This document shows, one piece after another, positions 49,590 through 57,219 of a stretch of 64,000 nt of DNA; within the stretch, counting starts at the first letter, position 1, and the number at the start of each line of letters is the position of its first letter. A program made the position numbers and the translations under genes. The notes below the pieces were generated by a model. It did no database searches and was not told the DNA's origin. It was given only the letters and a program-made list of their open reading frames with translations. The stretch is taken from positions 2,170,001 through 2,234,000 of the forward strand of contig JBMNLP010000001.1 in the NCBI GenBank assembly GCA_050952845.1. Direction: 5' to 3'. Source of the DNA: JAGVSV01 sp050952845 (GTDB lineage: Bacteria > Bacillota > Clostridia > Christensenellales > Aristaeellaceae).

Positions 49590-50032
49590 CAGAACGTCCC
49601 CGGCTTCCACTCGGCGGGCTCTACTTGTTCCTCGGGCTCGTAAAATTTATTGATTTGATTGCTCTCGCGTTCCTGGCCATCATTGCCTGTCCATTTGCGA
49701 ATGCTCACCTTACATCGTCCGCGCGCGCCGATCACTTTGCTCCAGTCCATTTTGAGGGGCTGGCCATGCTTGCGCTGACCGATGCCGATAAAGAACTGGC
49801 ATAGAATGCCTTCCACGCTGGTATGCAAAAACAGGTTATGCGTCAGCGTGCCGCTTTTTTCGCCATTGTCTACTTCAATTGTCAATACTGCCTTGTGGCA
49901 TGGGGGCAGCTTGGCGCTGCCATCATGCCGCCCGCGCTCAAATGATTTAATAACAAAATCGTAGTCGCCCTCCGGCAGCAGCTCAAACGTGCTGTCATTT
50001 TGGATGGTGCTGTCCCAATTCATTTCACTCAT
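49589..50032 (-). CDS. DUF669 protein
   Basis: 147 residues; TFELLPEGDYDFVIKSFERG and GSAKLPPCHKAVLTIEVDNG are DUF669 signatures. Members are next to phage recombinases and helicases and are thought to bind single-stranded DNA; here the neighbours fit that. RBS AAGGAG. Confidence 0.85.
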   Translation of the reverse strand: MSEMNWDSTIQNDSTFELLPEGDYDFVIKSFERGRHDGSAKLPPCHKAVLTIEVDNGEKSGTLTHNLFLHTSVEGILCQFFIGIGQRKHGQPLKMDWSKVIGARGRCKVSIRKWTGNDGQERESNQINKFYEPEEQVEPAEWKPGTF

Positions 50033-50063
50033 GATATTTACTCCTTAATTTCATTTTATTCCC

Positions 50064-51167
50064 TCAAAAGGGCATTTCGTCTCGCAGCGCGCGCGCTTTA
50101 TCGCGTACCTGTGTCCAGGCGCCAATGAGCACGCCTTGTACAAAGGCGGGGTCGTAGTTGGCTACGGGCGTTTCGTAGGGGTAATACCCCTGCTTGTACA
50201 CCGCATAGCGCATTTCTTCTGCTGTGATCTGATCGGTTTCCATCAGCTGCCATAGGCTGTCTGGGATGCCCTGCGGGCGCATTATCTTGGCTGGCTCTAC
50301 AGCCCCTATGGATGCCGGTTCAAATGCCTCCTCAAGCGCATTTGTGGGAGCTTCTACAGCAGGCGGTGGCACGGGGGAAGGGGCAGGCTGCACAGCTGCT
50401 ATAGGCGCTGTAGGCTCATCGTGCGCCCATGCACGAGGCACGCCGCCGGGGATATGCTCAGCAATCGCACTGAACGCAAACGGCAGCTCTTCTGCCAGGC
50501 CCACCCGGTTCTTGGCGTCCCAGGCAGGGTGATGGCTGGTATACAGCACCCGCTGTCCGCCCTGCGCCTTGTTTTTGCCCTTGGCAGCTCCCTGTCCATC
50601 CACGTTGATCACATAGGTTTTATAGTTGGCAAACAGCAGCATGTCCGCCCACTCCTTGACCATCGGCGCTGTTTTTTTCTGTAGCTTCAGTTCCCACCGG
50701 TCGTACGCTCCAAGCTCATCAGGCTGCTCGAATTTACGCATCTGCGCATGTGCAGTCAGCACAACATTAATGCCCTGGTCTATTACCTGGCTCAGCAGGT
50801 TCAGCATGCGCCCAAACTCTTCTTGCAGCACCACATAACCTTTGCCATAGCCAGGTGTTTCAATGCTTGACCATTTATTCTGTGCGCATATGTGCTCTGC
50901 GCATAGATTCTCAGCCCAGTCCGCTGTATCGATCACCAGTGTGCCGCACAGGTCAGGGTGCGTGCGCACATAATCAATTTCCTGCATCAGCATTGTCCAG
51001 CTGTTCGGATTAGGAAGCCTGCGCACGTCCAGATGTTTTGTGCTGCCCTCAGTGTCAATAAACAACGGCGACGGAAACTGGCTGGCAAACGTGCTCTTGC
51101 CAATGCCTTCGGGCCCATAAATCACCGTTTTTTGTGGCCCTGCGATTTTTCCGCTGATGATTTCCAT
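50064..51167 (-). CDS. Sak4-like RecA-fold ATPase (AAA_24)
   Basis: 367 residues. Walker A KTVIYGPEGIGKSTFASQFP at residue about 10, Walker B CGTLVIDTADWAENL, and NVVLTAHAQMRKFEQP are the AAA_24 pattern of phage annealing proteins used with single-strand binding proteins. The C-terminus is a Pro/Ala-rich linker and a small helical domain. GGAGGGGG precedes the ATG, which overlaps the preceding stop (TAATG). Confidence 0.85.
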   Translation of the reverse strand: MEIISGKIAGPQKTVIYGPEGIGKSTFASQFPSPLFIDTEGSTKHLDVRRLPNPNSWTMLMQEIDYVRTHPDLCGTLVIDTADWAENLCAEHICAQNKWSSIETPGYGKGYVVLQEEFGRMLNLLSQVIDQGINVVLTAHAQMRKFEQPDELGAYDRWELKLQKKTAPMVKEWADMLLFANYKTYVINVDGQGAAKGKNKAQGGQRVLYTSHHPAWDAKNRVGLAEELPFAFSAIAEHIPGGVPRAWAHDEPTAPIAAVQPAPSPVPPPAVEAPTNALEEAFEPASIGAVEPAKIMRPQGIPDSLWQLMETDQITAEEMRYAVYKQGYYPYETPVANYDPAFVQGVLIGAWTQVRDKARALRDEMPF

Positions 51168-52444
51168 TAAAATACCCCCTCCTGCCATTTCTGTGCTGGT
51201 GTTTCTTCTTGTACAACCATGCCGTCTTCAATGATTATTTGGCATTCCTCGCCAGTACTTACACGCGTACAGATGGCTTGCAATCCTTCCGCTTCCAGCC
51301 ATGCGCCAAATTCGCGCAGCGTGTCTACGTCCATGGTTTCTAATTTATCAATCAGCACAAACTCACAGTTTGGATTCAGCTTGCGTACAATGGCCGTGGC
51401 TACTTGCAGCTGTTCGCTGCTGCTCATGTCGTCCCAGGTAAATCCGTTGTAGGTCAATTCATTATTGTCATTCACGCTCAGCCCTGGCAGCGGCAGCTGT
51501 GCGCCTGTAAGCAGATCGCTGATTTCTTTGCGTGTTGCGTCAATTTGGTTGCTTAGCAGATCGTACTGCCTGGCATGCTCGCGGGCATCATCCTCGGCTT
51601 TTTCGCGGTCAAGGTTCGCGCGCACTTTCCGGTTAATGTCTTCAGCTTGTCGGATGCTCTGCTCTAATTCTGCCGTGCTTTCGTCCTGCAGGTCTTGTGT
51701 GCTGCGCCGTGCCATTTCCAGGTTGGCGCTGGCTTCCTGGTACCTCTGCCGTGTTTCAGCAAGCTTCTGCTCTAAATCTTGCAGTTCCAGGTCCAAACGG
51801 GTGGTTTCTGCTTTGTATTGCGCCAGTCTGTCGCGCTTGCGCTGGTTCTCGCCGTTGCGCGCCAGGATGTCCTGCTGCTGCTGGATCAGCTCGCTCACGC
51901 TTACCGGCTCAGGCGGCACATCCGGGTAATGCTGCATTTCCTTGGCATATTTAGCTTTTTGATCAGCCACCTGCCCGGTATACCGCCGCTGGTTATATTG
52001 TTGCTGTTCCTGTTCGCGCAGCCGCTTTAATTCCTCTTCTACGCCGATGATGCGCAGCAGCGTGTCTGCTTTTTCTTTGTTGCTTGCCTGCATGAACTTT
52101 GGCAGGTCAAGCGCCAGCTTTTCTACAAAGGCATCCAGCAGCATTTGTCCGGCTTTTTCGCCTTTAGGGTCAGTCACTGTCAGCGCGCTGTTCTTGCCTT
52201 TGCGTTCCACAACAATGCCGTTGGATAACTCCACCTTCAGCAGTGGCGGTATCACGCTGCCTTCGCGCTGTGGGTTGGCCGGTCTGTACTTGTCACCGCC
52301 TAATGCCCAGGCGATGGCATCCAGCACGCTGGTTTTGCCCTGTCTGTTGCGCCCGCCGATCACAGTCAGTCCGGTAGCGCTGGGTTCCAGCTTCAGCGCG
52401 CGCACCCGCTTGACGTTTTCAATCTCTAACTTGTTAATCCTCAT
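51167..52444 (-). CDS. RecF/SbcC-like AAA ATPase
   Basis: 425 residues. N-terminal INKLEIENVKRVRALKLEPS and Walker A VIGGRNRQGKTSVLDAIAWA, a central coiled coil (residues about 165-285), and the C-terminal signature WDDMSSSEQLQVATAIVRKL with Walker B NCEFVLIDKLETMDVDTL. Typical of short phage SMC-like ATPases that act with a nuclease or in recombination. It overlaps its upstream neighbour by 11 bp. Confidence 0.87.
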   Translation of the reverse strand: MRINKLEIENVKRVRALKLEPSATGLTVIGGRNRQGKTSVLDAIAWALGGDKYRPANPQREGSVIPPLLKVELSNGIVVERKGKNSALTVTDPKGEKAGQMLLDAFVEKLALDLPKFMQASNKEKADTLLRIIGVEEELKRLREQEQQQYNQRRYTGQVADQKAKYAKEMQHYPDVPPEPVSVSELIQQQQDILARNGENQRKRDRLAQYKAETTRLDLELQDLEQKLAETRQRYQEASANLEMARRSTQDLQDESTAELEQSIRQAEDINRKVRANLDREKAEDDAREHARQYDLLSNQIDATRKEISDLLTGAQLPLPGLSVNDNNELTYNGFTWDDMSSSEQLQVATAIVRKLNPNCEFVLIDKLETMDVDTLREFGAWLEAEGLQAICTRVSTGEECQIIIEDGMVVQEETPAQKWQEGVF

Positions 52445-52706
52445 CGGTATCCTCCTGGCCGCCCGGCATCACGATTACATCCTCGCCTTTGTCCTGAAAT
52501 GCCGGCCTGTAAAGAGGTACTGGCTCCATCACCAGCCGGCTGAGCGCAAATCCCAGCAGGCAGTCCGTCATCTCCCGGTTAGTCATCCCGCAGCTCGTGG
52601 CCGCTTTGCTGATCCGGGCGTAGTGATCCGCAGCCACCCGCACTTGCAGCGACTTGCTGGATGGCGGCCTGACATCTTTTTTAATCACAAGTTTGTCATT
52701 TGTCAT
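52434..52706 (-). CDS. Small phage protein with RHH-like core, 90 aa
   Basis: LQVRVAADHYARISKAATSC followed by GMTNREMTDCLLGFALSR is a strand and two helices. GGAGG precedes the ATG. The tail is acidic (GGQEDTDED). It may be a DNA-binding regulator of the recombination genes. Confidence 0.6.
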   Translation of the reverse strand: MTNDKLVIKKDVRPPSSKSLQVRVAADHYARISKAATSCGMTNREMTDCLLGFALSRLVMEPVPLYRPAFQDKGEDVIVMPGGQEDTDED

Positions 52707-52796
52707 TGGTTTCCTCCTGTATTTGTGGTAGAATAGTAATGTACAAGGGCGTACCCCTTGGTTTCCTCAGGCGTCTGATGTGGTAGATCGGGCGCC

Positions 52797-53048
52797 TTAT
52801 TTGTCCCATCTGGTTTCGTCATATTGCTCTGCTGCCTCCCGTGCAGGGTCGTGATCATCTTCTAACAGCCCCCGCCCCAGGCTGATGTCCTCATGCCATA
52901 GATCGATGGGCTTAGGAGCTGCTTCGTGCTCACGGTCGATCATTGCTTGCACTTGTTCAGGTGTTAGTCCAGTCGCGCGGTAAGCATTAAGTTCCTGCAT
53001 CAGGTGCTCCAATTCTTGACATTGGGCATTGTTTAGTATTCTTGCCAT
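52797..53048 (-). CDS. Small helical phage protein, 83 aa
   Basis: Start ATG 53048, eight bases after GGGAGG. Begins ARILNNAQCQELEHLMQELN and has the LTPEQVQAMIDRE turn found in many small phage proteins. Acidic C-terminus. Function unknown. The following 90-bp gap (52707-52796) holds a CAAGGG/CCCTTG hairpin. Confidence 0.6.
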   Translation of the reverse strand: MARILNNAQCQELEHLMQELNAYRATGLTPEQVQAMIDREHEAAPKPIDLWHEDISLGRGLLEDDHDPAREAAEQYDETRWDK

Positions 53049-53053
53049 CACCA

Positions 53054-53188
53054 TCACCTCCCATACACTCGTGCCCGCCAATTCCGGTTACTGATGTAAA
53101 GGTCAAACTCGTACTGCGTCAGCCTTCTTACGTCGGCCTTTCGCCGGTCGTTCCACCGCCTGACGCGCGCGATGGTCCGCCTGATCAT
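53054..53188 (-). CDS. Very basic 44-aa protein
   Basis: ATG 53188 follows GGAGGTGAGAGC and overlaps the excisionase-like gene by 4 bp; the stop TGA lies within the ribosome site of the next gene. Eleven or more arginines, starting IRRTIARVRRWNDRRK. Could be a DNA- or RNA-binding peptide. Confidence 0.55.
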   Translation of the reverse strand: MIRRTIARVRRWNDRRKADVRRLTQYEFDLYISNRNWRARVYGR

Positions 53189-53388
53189 GCTCTCACCTCC
53201 ATCTGTTTCAGGTATCGCTCCACCTCGATCTTTCTTACCCGCAGCATCTGGTATTTGCTGCCGGGTGGAGCAATGTTGTAGTGCGGCAGCCTGCGCATCA
53301 GCTCGTAGGCTGACGACTTGGATATCCCCAGCTGCTCGGATAAGTCGCGGGCTGACAGCATCCCGCCGGGCTTGGGCATTGTTGTCAT
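53185..53388 (-). CDS. Excisionase-like helix-turn-helix protein
   Basis: 67 residues. LSARDLSEQLGISKSSAYEL followed by RVRKIEVERYLK is the HTH_17/MerR-like winged fold of phage excisionases and small regulators. It lies far from the integrase but in the early operon, so it might act in excision or early control. Confidence 0.75.
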   Translation of the reverse strand: MTTMPKPGGMLSARDLSEQLGISKSSAYELMRRLPHYNIAPPGSKYQMLRVRKIEVERYLKQMEVRA

Positions 53389-53409
53389 GGAGTTCCTCCT
53401 TTCCGGCAG

Positions 53410-53595
53410 CTATCTGCCTTCCTCGGCATTCAGCCTGTCTGCCAGGTCCTTGGCTTCATGCCGGTCAGTCATCAGCTCGCTGCCATATTCCCGGTTGCCG
53501 CTGTGGTCCACTTCGTCCACGTCCCGCAGCCGGTACACCTGGTATTGCTTCTGGTCGCCGATGATGTTGCATGCCACTTTCCATGGGCCTTTCAT
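53410..53595 (-). CDS. Small phage protein, 61 aa
   Basis: ATG 53595 follows AAGGAGG. KGPWKVACNIIGDQKQYQVY and RHEAKDLADRLNAEEGR suggest a small beta-hairpin plus helix, as in proteins that summarise tyrosine-rich repeats in early phage operons. Function unknown. Confidence 0.6.
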   Translation of the reverse strand: MKGPWKVACNIIGDQKQYQVYRLRDVDEVDHSGNREYGSELMTDRHEAKDLADRLNAEEGR

Positions 53596-53654
53596 GTGGT
53601 ACCTCCTTAAATTTGTTGTGTTACAATGTCGGTAAGCAAAAGGGGGTGCGTTTC

Positions 53655-54164
53655 GTGGGTAACATCCAATTAAAAGGTGCAATAGAGACTAATTACTGTT
53701 ATCCTCGCTTTTTTAGTGATAAACTCCAGGTTTCATCTACTTGCGAGTTGGACAGTCAGATTGTCAAAGCGTTCAATGGGGTTCTTCTTATGTTGGTAGA
53801 CCCAATGAAAGAAGAAGGGATGAACAGCCCTGATTTTCAGGCTCTTGTTTACTTCATTGATGCCGATGATTTTTCCATTCAACTCATTGAAGAAAGCACA
53901 CAAGGCTTGTATTTCCCTGTTGTCGTATATCCCGTTCATCGTTGGCGCAAAATCAACTTGAGCGAACATAGCATCATGGTTGCAATGCTGGAGGAGTTGG
54001 TTCATTGCTTTTTTCGTATCCGGGATGAATCCCTGGTAAAACAAAAGATGCTTGAGGTTGTTCAGCGTTATTACCCAATGATGACGCGCCAGGCTCTCTT
54101 TCGTGATTTCCATGACCCAGGCGCTCCTACGCTTTCATCTGAAGCGCTGTTGTCGCCTCAGTAA
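53655..54164 (+). CDS. Plus-strand hypothetical protein inside the early region
   Basis: 169 residues from GTG 53655, six bases after AGGGGGTG. Mixed alpha/beta: NGVLLMLVDPMKEEG, QALVYFIDADDFSIQLIEES, SEHSIMVAMLEELVHCFFRI. The EELVH motif is reminiscent of a metal site but unproven. AT-rich and opposite to neighbouring genes, it may be an inserted accessory gene. A 126-codon minus-strand frame covers the same DNA and cannot be fully excluded. Confidence 0.5.
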   Translation: MGNIQLKGAIETNYCYPRFFSDKLQVSSTCELDSQIVKAFNGVLLMLVDPMKEEGMNSPDFQALVYFIDADDFSIQLIEESTQGLYFPVVVYPVHRWRKINLSEHSIMVAMLEELVHCFFRIRDESLVKQKMLEVVQRYYPMMTRQALFRDFHDPGAPTLSSEALLSPQ

Positions 54165-54360
54165 TATCTTCTGTTCGCTTTTTGAGAACATCAGCGGCGA
54201 TTAGTTGTTCAGCGCTGGCCATGAGGTAGAGTGACCGCTCCGCCTCGTCTTTTTGTGCCTTGAATGCGCTATCTATCATTTCTTTCAGCCTGTGCCAGTC
54301 AGTGTAACGGATACCCGCCAAGGCTTTTAAGTAGAGTTTCAAATCTTTTGCTTCTAACAC
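54127..54360 (-). CDS. Small helical phage protein, 77 aa
   Basis: GTG 54360 directly follows GGAAGGAG. LEAKDLKLYLKALAGIRYTD and AERSLYLMASAEQLIAADVL form two or three long helices. Its end overlaps the end of the plus-strand gene by 38 bp. Second gene of the early leftward operon. No named family. Confidence 0.55.
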   Translation of the reverse strand: MLEAKDLKLYLKALAGIRYTDWHRLKEMIDSAFKAQKDEAERSLYLMASAEQLIAADVLKKRTEDITEATTALQMKA

Positions 54361-54403
54361 GTTCTTCTCCTTCCTCGTCACGCTTGTTGGCTTGATCGTG
54401 GGG

Positions 54404-54643
54404 TCAAGCCGGTTCGTCTTTCTGAACTTCCTTTGTAAAAAAATATCTGGGCATTTCTTGGGCAGAGATTTCCAGTAGATCACAAGCTCGCATCATTTCA
54501 ATCCTGTTAAAATCAAGAAGATTGTTCAGGCGTTTGCTCAAAGATACCCTTGAAATACCTAAGGAATCTGCAAAATTGCCCTCTGTTCCATACTTCTCAC
54601 GAATACGTCCACGCAACTTGCTGTAATCAAATGTTACTTCCAT
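54404..54643 (-). CDS. Cro-like regulator (DUF739)
   Basis: 79 residues. YSKLRGRIREKYGTEGNFAD and SLGISRVSLSKRLNNL form the helix-turn-helix typical of DUF739/Cro-like phage proteins. First leftward gene, starting just after the operator region and behind GGGAGGTGA. It would compete with the divergent repressor to promote lytic growth. Confidence 0.82.
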   Translation of the reverse strand: MEVTFDYSKLRGRIREKYGTEGNFADSLGISRVSLSKRLNNLLDFNRIEMMRACDLLEISAQEMPRYFFTKEVQKDEPA

Positions 54644-54675
54644 TTTCTCACCTCCCGGTTCGCCTTTCTGAACAA

Positions 54676-54705
54676 ATCATACCATCAGGCAATCCTCATT
54701 GTCAA
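54676..54705 (-). promoter_or_regulatory. Early leftward promoter
   Basis: Minus-strand TTGACA (54705-54700), 18-bp spacer, TATGAT (54681-54676), in front of the Cro-like gene. A TTCTGAAC operator-like sequence (54667-54674) lies over its start region. Confidence 0.75.
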
Positions 54706-54755
54706 CCCCTTATGTTCATTTTTCTGAATTATTTTTCATTTAGTGGTTTTTCTTG

Positions 54756-54784
54756 TTGCATTATCTGAACATTCGGCATATACT
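54756..54784 (+). promoter_or_regulatory. Repressor promoter
   Basis: TTGCAT (54756-54761), 17-bp spacer, TATACT (54779-54784), before the repressor gene; a TCTGAAC element lies in the spacer. Confidence 0.7.
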
Positions 54785-54807
54785 GTTATCGGAAGGAGGA
54801 ATAAGTC

Positions 54808-55209
54808 ATGTCACGTTTGTCAGAACGATTAAGGCGAGCCATGGATGCAAGAGGCATGAAACAAGTTGATTTATGCGAACGCACAGGAATTGGCAAGTCT
54901 TCCATTAGCACATATCTATCGGGCGAATACGAACCAAAACAACGCAACTTATACAAGATAGCCGAAGCTCTTGAGGTCAATGTGGCATGGCTCATGGGTT
55001 CTGATGATGTTCCGATGGAAGGCGAAGAAAAAAAGCCACAAGGCAAGCCCAACAGCAACGGCGACCTGACCGCACTGCGGGAACAGCTGCGCCGCCAGCC
55101 CGGTATGAGAATCCTCTTTGACGCCTCCAAGGGCGCCACCGAGCAGGACCTCAAGGACGCGGCGGCTTTGATTGAAGGGTTCAAAAAACGCAGGGACGGG
55201 GAAGAGTGA
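54808..55209 (+). CDS. CI-like repressor (XRE family)
   Basis: 133 residues. MKQVDLCERTGIGKSSISTY followed by LSGEYEPKQRNLYKIAEAL is the helix-turn-helix, and the C-terminus is a short helical domain (EQDLKDAAALIEGFKKRR) without the Ser/Lys self-cleavage domain. It should keep lytic promoters off; inactivation would need another mechanism, such as the metallopeptidase gene at 57220. RBS GGAAGGAGG. Confidence 0.87.
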   Translation: MSRLSERLRRAMDARGMKQVDLCERTGIGKSSISTYLSGEYEPKQRNLYKIAEALEVNVAWLMGSDDVPMEGEEKKPQGKPNSNGDLTALREQLRRQPGMRILFDASKGATEQDLKDAAALIEGFKKRRDGEE

Positions 55210-55269
55210 CACAGCCGGTAAATCATAGGGTGTAAGAAAGCACTCATTAATTATAAGGAGGATTGTACT

Positions 55270-55956
55270 GTGAAAAGATTAATTGCTCTCACTATTTTAC
55301 TCATGATGCTTACAGGGGTTGTAACTGCCGCAGAAGAAATCACTTTTAGGGGGCTTGAATGGTACGCTACAAAGGCGGAAGTGGAACAGATATTGTTTGC
55401 GGATGGCGCAAAAGAAGCAGGGTGGTCCAGTTCTGACAATGACATTTACAGAATGAGCGCAACTGATTACTCAAATGTAACATCAGGCAGTAACCGAGTG
55501 GATGATGGCGGCGTTAAAGGATGGTATAAAGGTATTAAAATTGCGGGACATACCCCAAGCGATACATATGCCTGTTATATGTATCCAGTTGAAGATGGAA
55601 AGCTTGTTAGGGACGATGACAAAACGGAGTTTTACTTTGGATGGTACACATTTGACAGAAGCGACTTTTCAAACCATGCTGCAATTTTTGAAGACCTGTT
55701 GACAAAGCTTGCCTCCATTTATGGCGAGCCTGAAAGCGAAACTACTAAGTATAATACTCAAAAAAGGTGGTACGATAGTGCTGGCAATATGATTAGATTA
55801 TTTATTAATACTGATAAAGATTATGTAACGCTCGGTTATATTGCCTTTGACGCAGAGGAGAGGCTGGAGAAGCTACAGGCAGCCATTGACGTAGAAAAGG
55901 CTGCGGCGGAAGCGGAAGAACTCAAAAAGATTCAGGACAACACCGACGGTCTATAA
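55270..55956 (+). CDS. Exported protein of unknown function
   Basis: 228 residues beginning with a signal peptide (RLIALTILLMMLTGVVTAAE; no lipobox cysteine). The mature part starts ITFRGLEWYATKAEVEQIL and ends with an acidic coiled tail. GTG start after AAGGAGG. Between repressor and Abi gene, an accessory (lysogenic conversion) position. No family identified, though the ITFRGLxWYxTKxEVE start is typical of small exported proteins in Clostridia. Confidence 0.65.
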   Translation: MKRLIALTILLMMLTGVVTAAEEITFRGLEWYATKAEVEQILFADGAKEAGWSSSDNDIYRMSATDYSNVTSGSNRVDDGGVKGWYKGIKIAGHTPSDTYACYMYPVEDGKLVRDDDKTEFYFGWYTFDRSDFSNHAAIFEDLLTKLASIYGEPESETTKYNTQKRWYDSAGNMIRLFINTDKDYVTLGYIAFDAEERLEKLQAAIDVEKAAAEAEELKKIQDNTDGL

Positions 55957-56012
55957 AGGACACTGCCGCACCGATCAAGGAGTTTAAGCGAAGAAGAGGC
56001 AGGGAAGAGTAA
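55953..56012 (+). pseudogene. Remnant of a repressor 3' end
   Basis: In one frame the DNA reads KDTAAPIKEFKRRRGREE-stop, closely matching the C-terminus of the repressor (KDAAALIEGFKKRRDGEE-stop, ending 55209). It looks like a duplicated or exchanged end left after the exported-protein gene was inserted. Confidence 0.6.
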
Positions 56013-56048
56013 TGGCCCGGAAATGCAGCATGATGAAAAGAAAAGATG

Positions 56049-56090
56049 ACTCGATGACAAAAAATGTTGATTCGATGATAAAAAAGGTTG
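56049..56090 (+). repeat. Two 21-bp tandem repeats
   Basis: Segments 56049-56069 and 56070-56090 match at 18 of 21 positions (each contains TCGATGA, an A-run and GTTG). They lie just upstream of, and partly in, the promoter of the small RNA. A 51-codon open frame (56012-56167) also runs through them. Confidence 0.7.
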
Positions 56091-56116
56091 CTTTTTTGCA
56101 ACTTGGGGGGTATACT
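56088..56116 (+). promoter_or_regulatory. Promoter of the Abi-associated RNA
   Basis: TTGCTT (56088-56093), 17-bp spacer, TATACT (56111-56116). Confidence 0.65.
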
Positions 56117-56123
56117 AAGTGTG

Positions 56124-56184
56124 ACAGAGCCCCCCAGGCCTCTATCTCGAAATCGGGAACATGCTGAACGTGGGGGGACTTTTT
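56124..56184 (+). ncRNA. Small structured RNA upstream of the Abi gene (abiF-RNA-like)
   Basis: Predicted 61-nt transcript. CCCCCCA (56130-56136) pairs with TGGGGGG (56171-56177), followed by TTTTT, so the RNA ends in its own terminator. Inside is a second hairpin TCTCG/CGGGA with loop AAAT (56145-56158). A structured RNA class (abiF motif) is known upstream of abiF-type genes; this one has the same place. The identification is by position and shape, not by a covariance search. Confidence 0.6.
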
Positions 56185-56185
56185 A

Positions 56186-57091
56186 TTGGCCAGCGTACCA
56201 AGAAAATTAAAAGAACCCAGAGAGTACCCAGAGCAAATCCGCATACTCAGGGAAGAACACGGGTTGCTTATTGGCGATGATGAGTACGCAATCGATGTGC
56301 TGAGCCGTGTAAACTACTATCGTTTTTGTGCCTATGGGCTTAGTTTAGTAGGCCCAAAGGATAAAGAGAAATTTATTCCAGGCACAACTTTCGAGGAAAT
56401 CCATGCGCTTTACCGCTTCGATAGCAGATTGCGAAACCTGCTTTTGGCGTTGCTTGAACCATTCGAAATTGAACTGCGCACCAAGGTTGCATACCATCTG
56501 GCAATCAATTATGGTGCCGAGAGTTACAAAGATCCCGCCCTCTTCCGTGAAACAAGAAATCGCGAAGGCACGCTTGTTCACACTTCAATCAATGATCGGT
56601 TTAAGAAAGCAGTTGAAAAGGAAAGCAATAAACTCTTTGTGCGTCATCACAATGAAGAGTATGAAGGCAGGTTCCCCGTATGGGTAGCCGTTGAGTTGTT
56701 TACCTTTGGAATGATATCTCAGCTCTTTGCCATTATGAAACCAAAAGACCAGAAGATTGTTGCAAGACAGTTTGGTCTTCAAAATCCCAACATTCTTGAC
56801 ACTTGGTCGCATGCATTTTCCTCTTTGCGAAATCGATGTGCGCATAACGATCGCATTTATAATGCCGCGCTGCCTCAGCTTCCTTCGCTTTTGAGGGAGG
56901 ATAAGATACACCTAATCAAGCCAGAAAACAGAGTATTTACGGTAATTTTAGCACTAAAACGAATCACTTCTGATGCTAACTTATGGGAGTGGTTTTATCA
57001 CGAACTATTTTGCCTTATGACGGTACACCCAGAAATAAACCTGCCATGTATTGGCTTTCCAAATAATTGGCAGAAAGTTCTTGCGCCATAA
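56186..57091 (+). CDS. Abi_2/AbiF-like abortive-infection protein (HEPN)
   Basis: 301 residues. Conserved AbiD/F pattern: EQIRILREEHGLLIGDDEYA, VNYYRFCAYGLSLVG, LYRFDSRLRNLLLALLEPFE and, near residue 215, LRNRCAHNDRIYN with the R-x4-H HEPN RNase motif. Such proteins stop other phages by a growth-blocking activity. TTG start after GGGGGGA, a ribosome site that is part of the RNA hairpin. It stands in the accessory part of the prophage on the lysogenic strand. Confidence 0.88.
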   Translation: MASVPRKLKEPREYPEQIRILREEHGLLIGDDEYAIDVLSRVNYYRFCAYGLSLVGPKDKEKFIPGTTFEEIHALYRFDSRLRNLLLALLEPFEIELRTKVAYHLAINYGAESYKDPALFRETRNREGTLVHTSINDRFKKAVEKESNKLFVRHHNEEYEGRFPVWVAVELFTFGMISQLFAIMKPKDQKIVARQFGLQNPNILDTWSHAFSSLRNRCAHNDRIYNAALPQLPSLLREDKIHLIKPENRVFTVILALKRITSDANLWEWFYHELFCLMTVHPEINLPCIGFPNNWQKVLAP

Positions 57092-57219
57092 AAAACAGCC
57101 CGCTAAGCCAAGCGGACCGTTCCGGGCGCATGCGCCCCACCTCCAAGCAAACTTGGATTGGTTATATCTTAATTAATCTTATTTTCTTAGTCAATCTCTA
57201 CTTTCTGAAAGGAACCCCC

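Noticed and set aside
53733..54113. 126-codon minus-strand frame
   Set aside because: Opposite the plus-strand gene at 53655; it fits the direction of the operon but has a less protein-like composition and a weaker ribosome site. Kept as an alternative in that entry.
57092..57219. N-terminal extension of the metallopeptidase to 57067
   Set aside because: It overlaps the Abi gene and crosses a palindromic, probably non-coding leader (GGGCGCATGCGCCC); the ATG at 57220 has a ribosome site.
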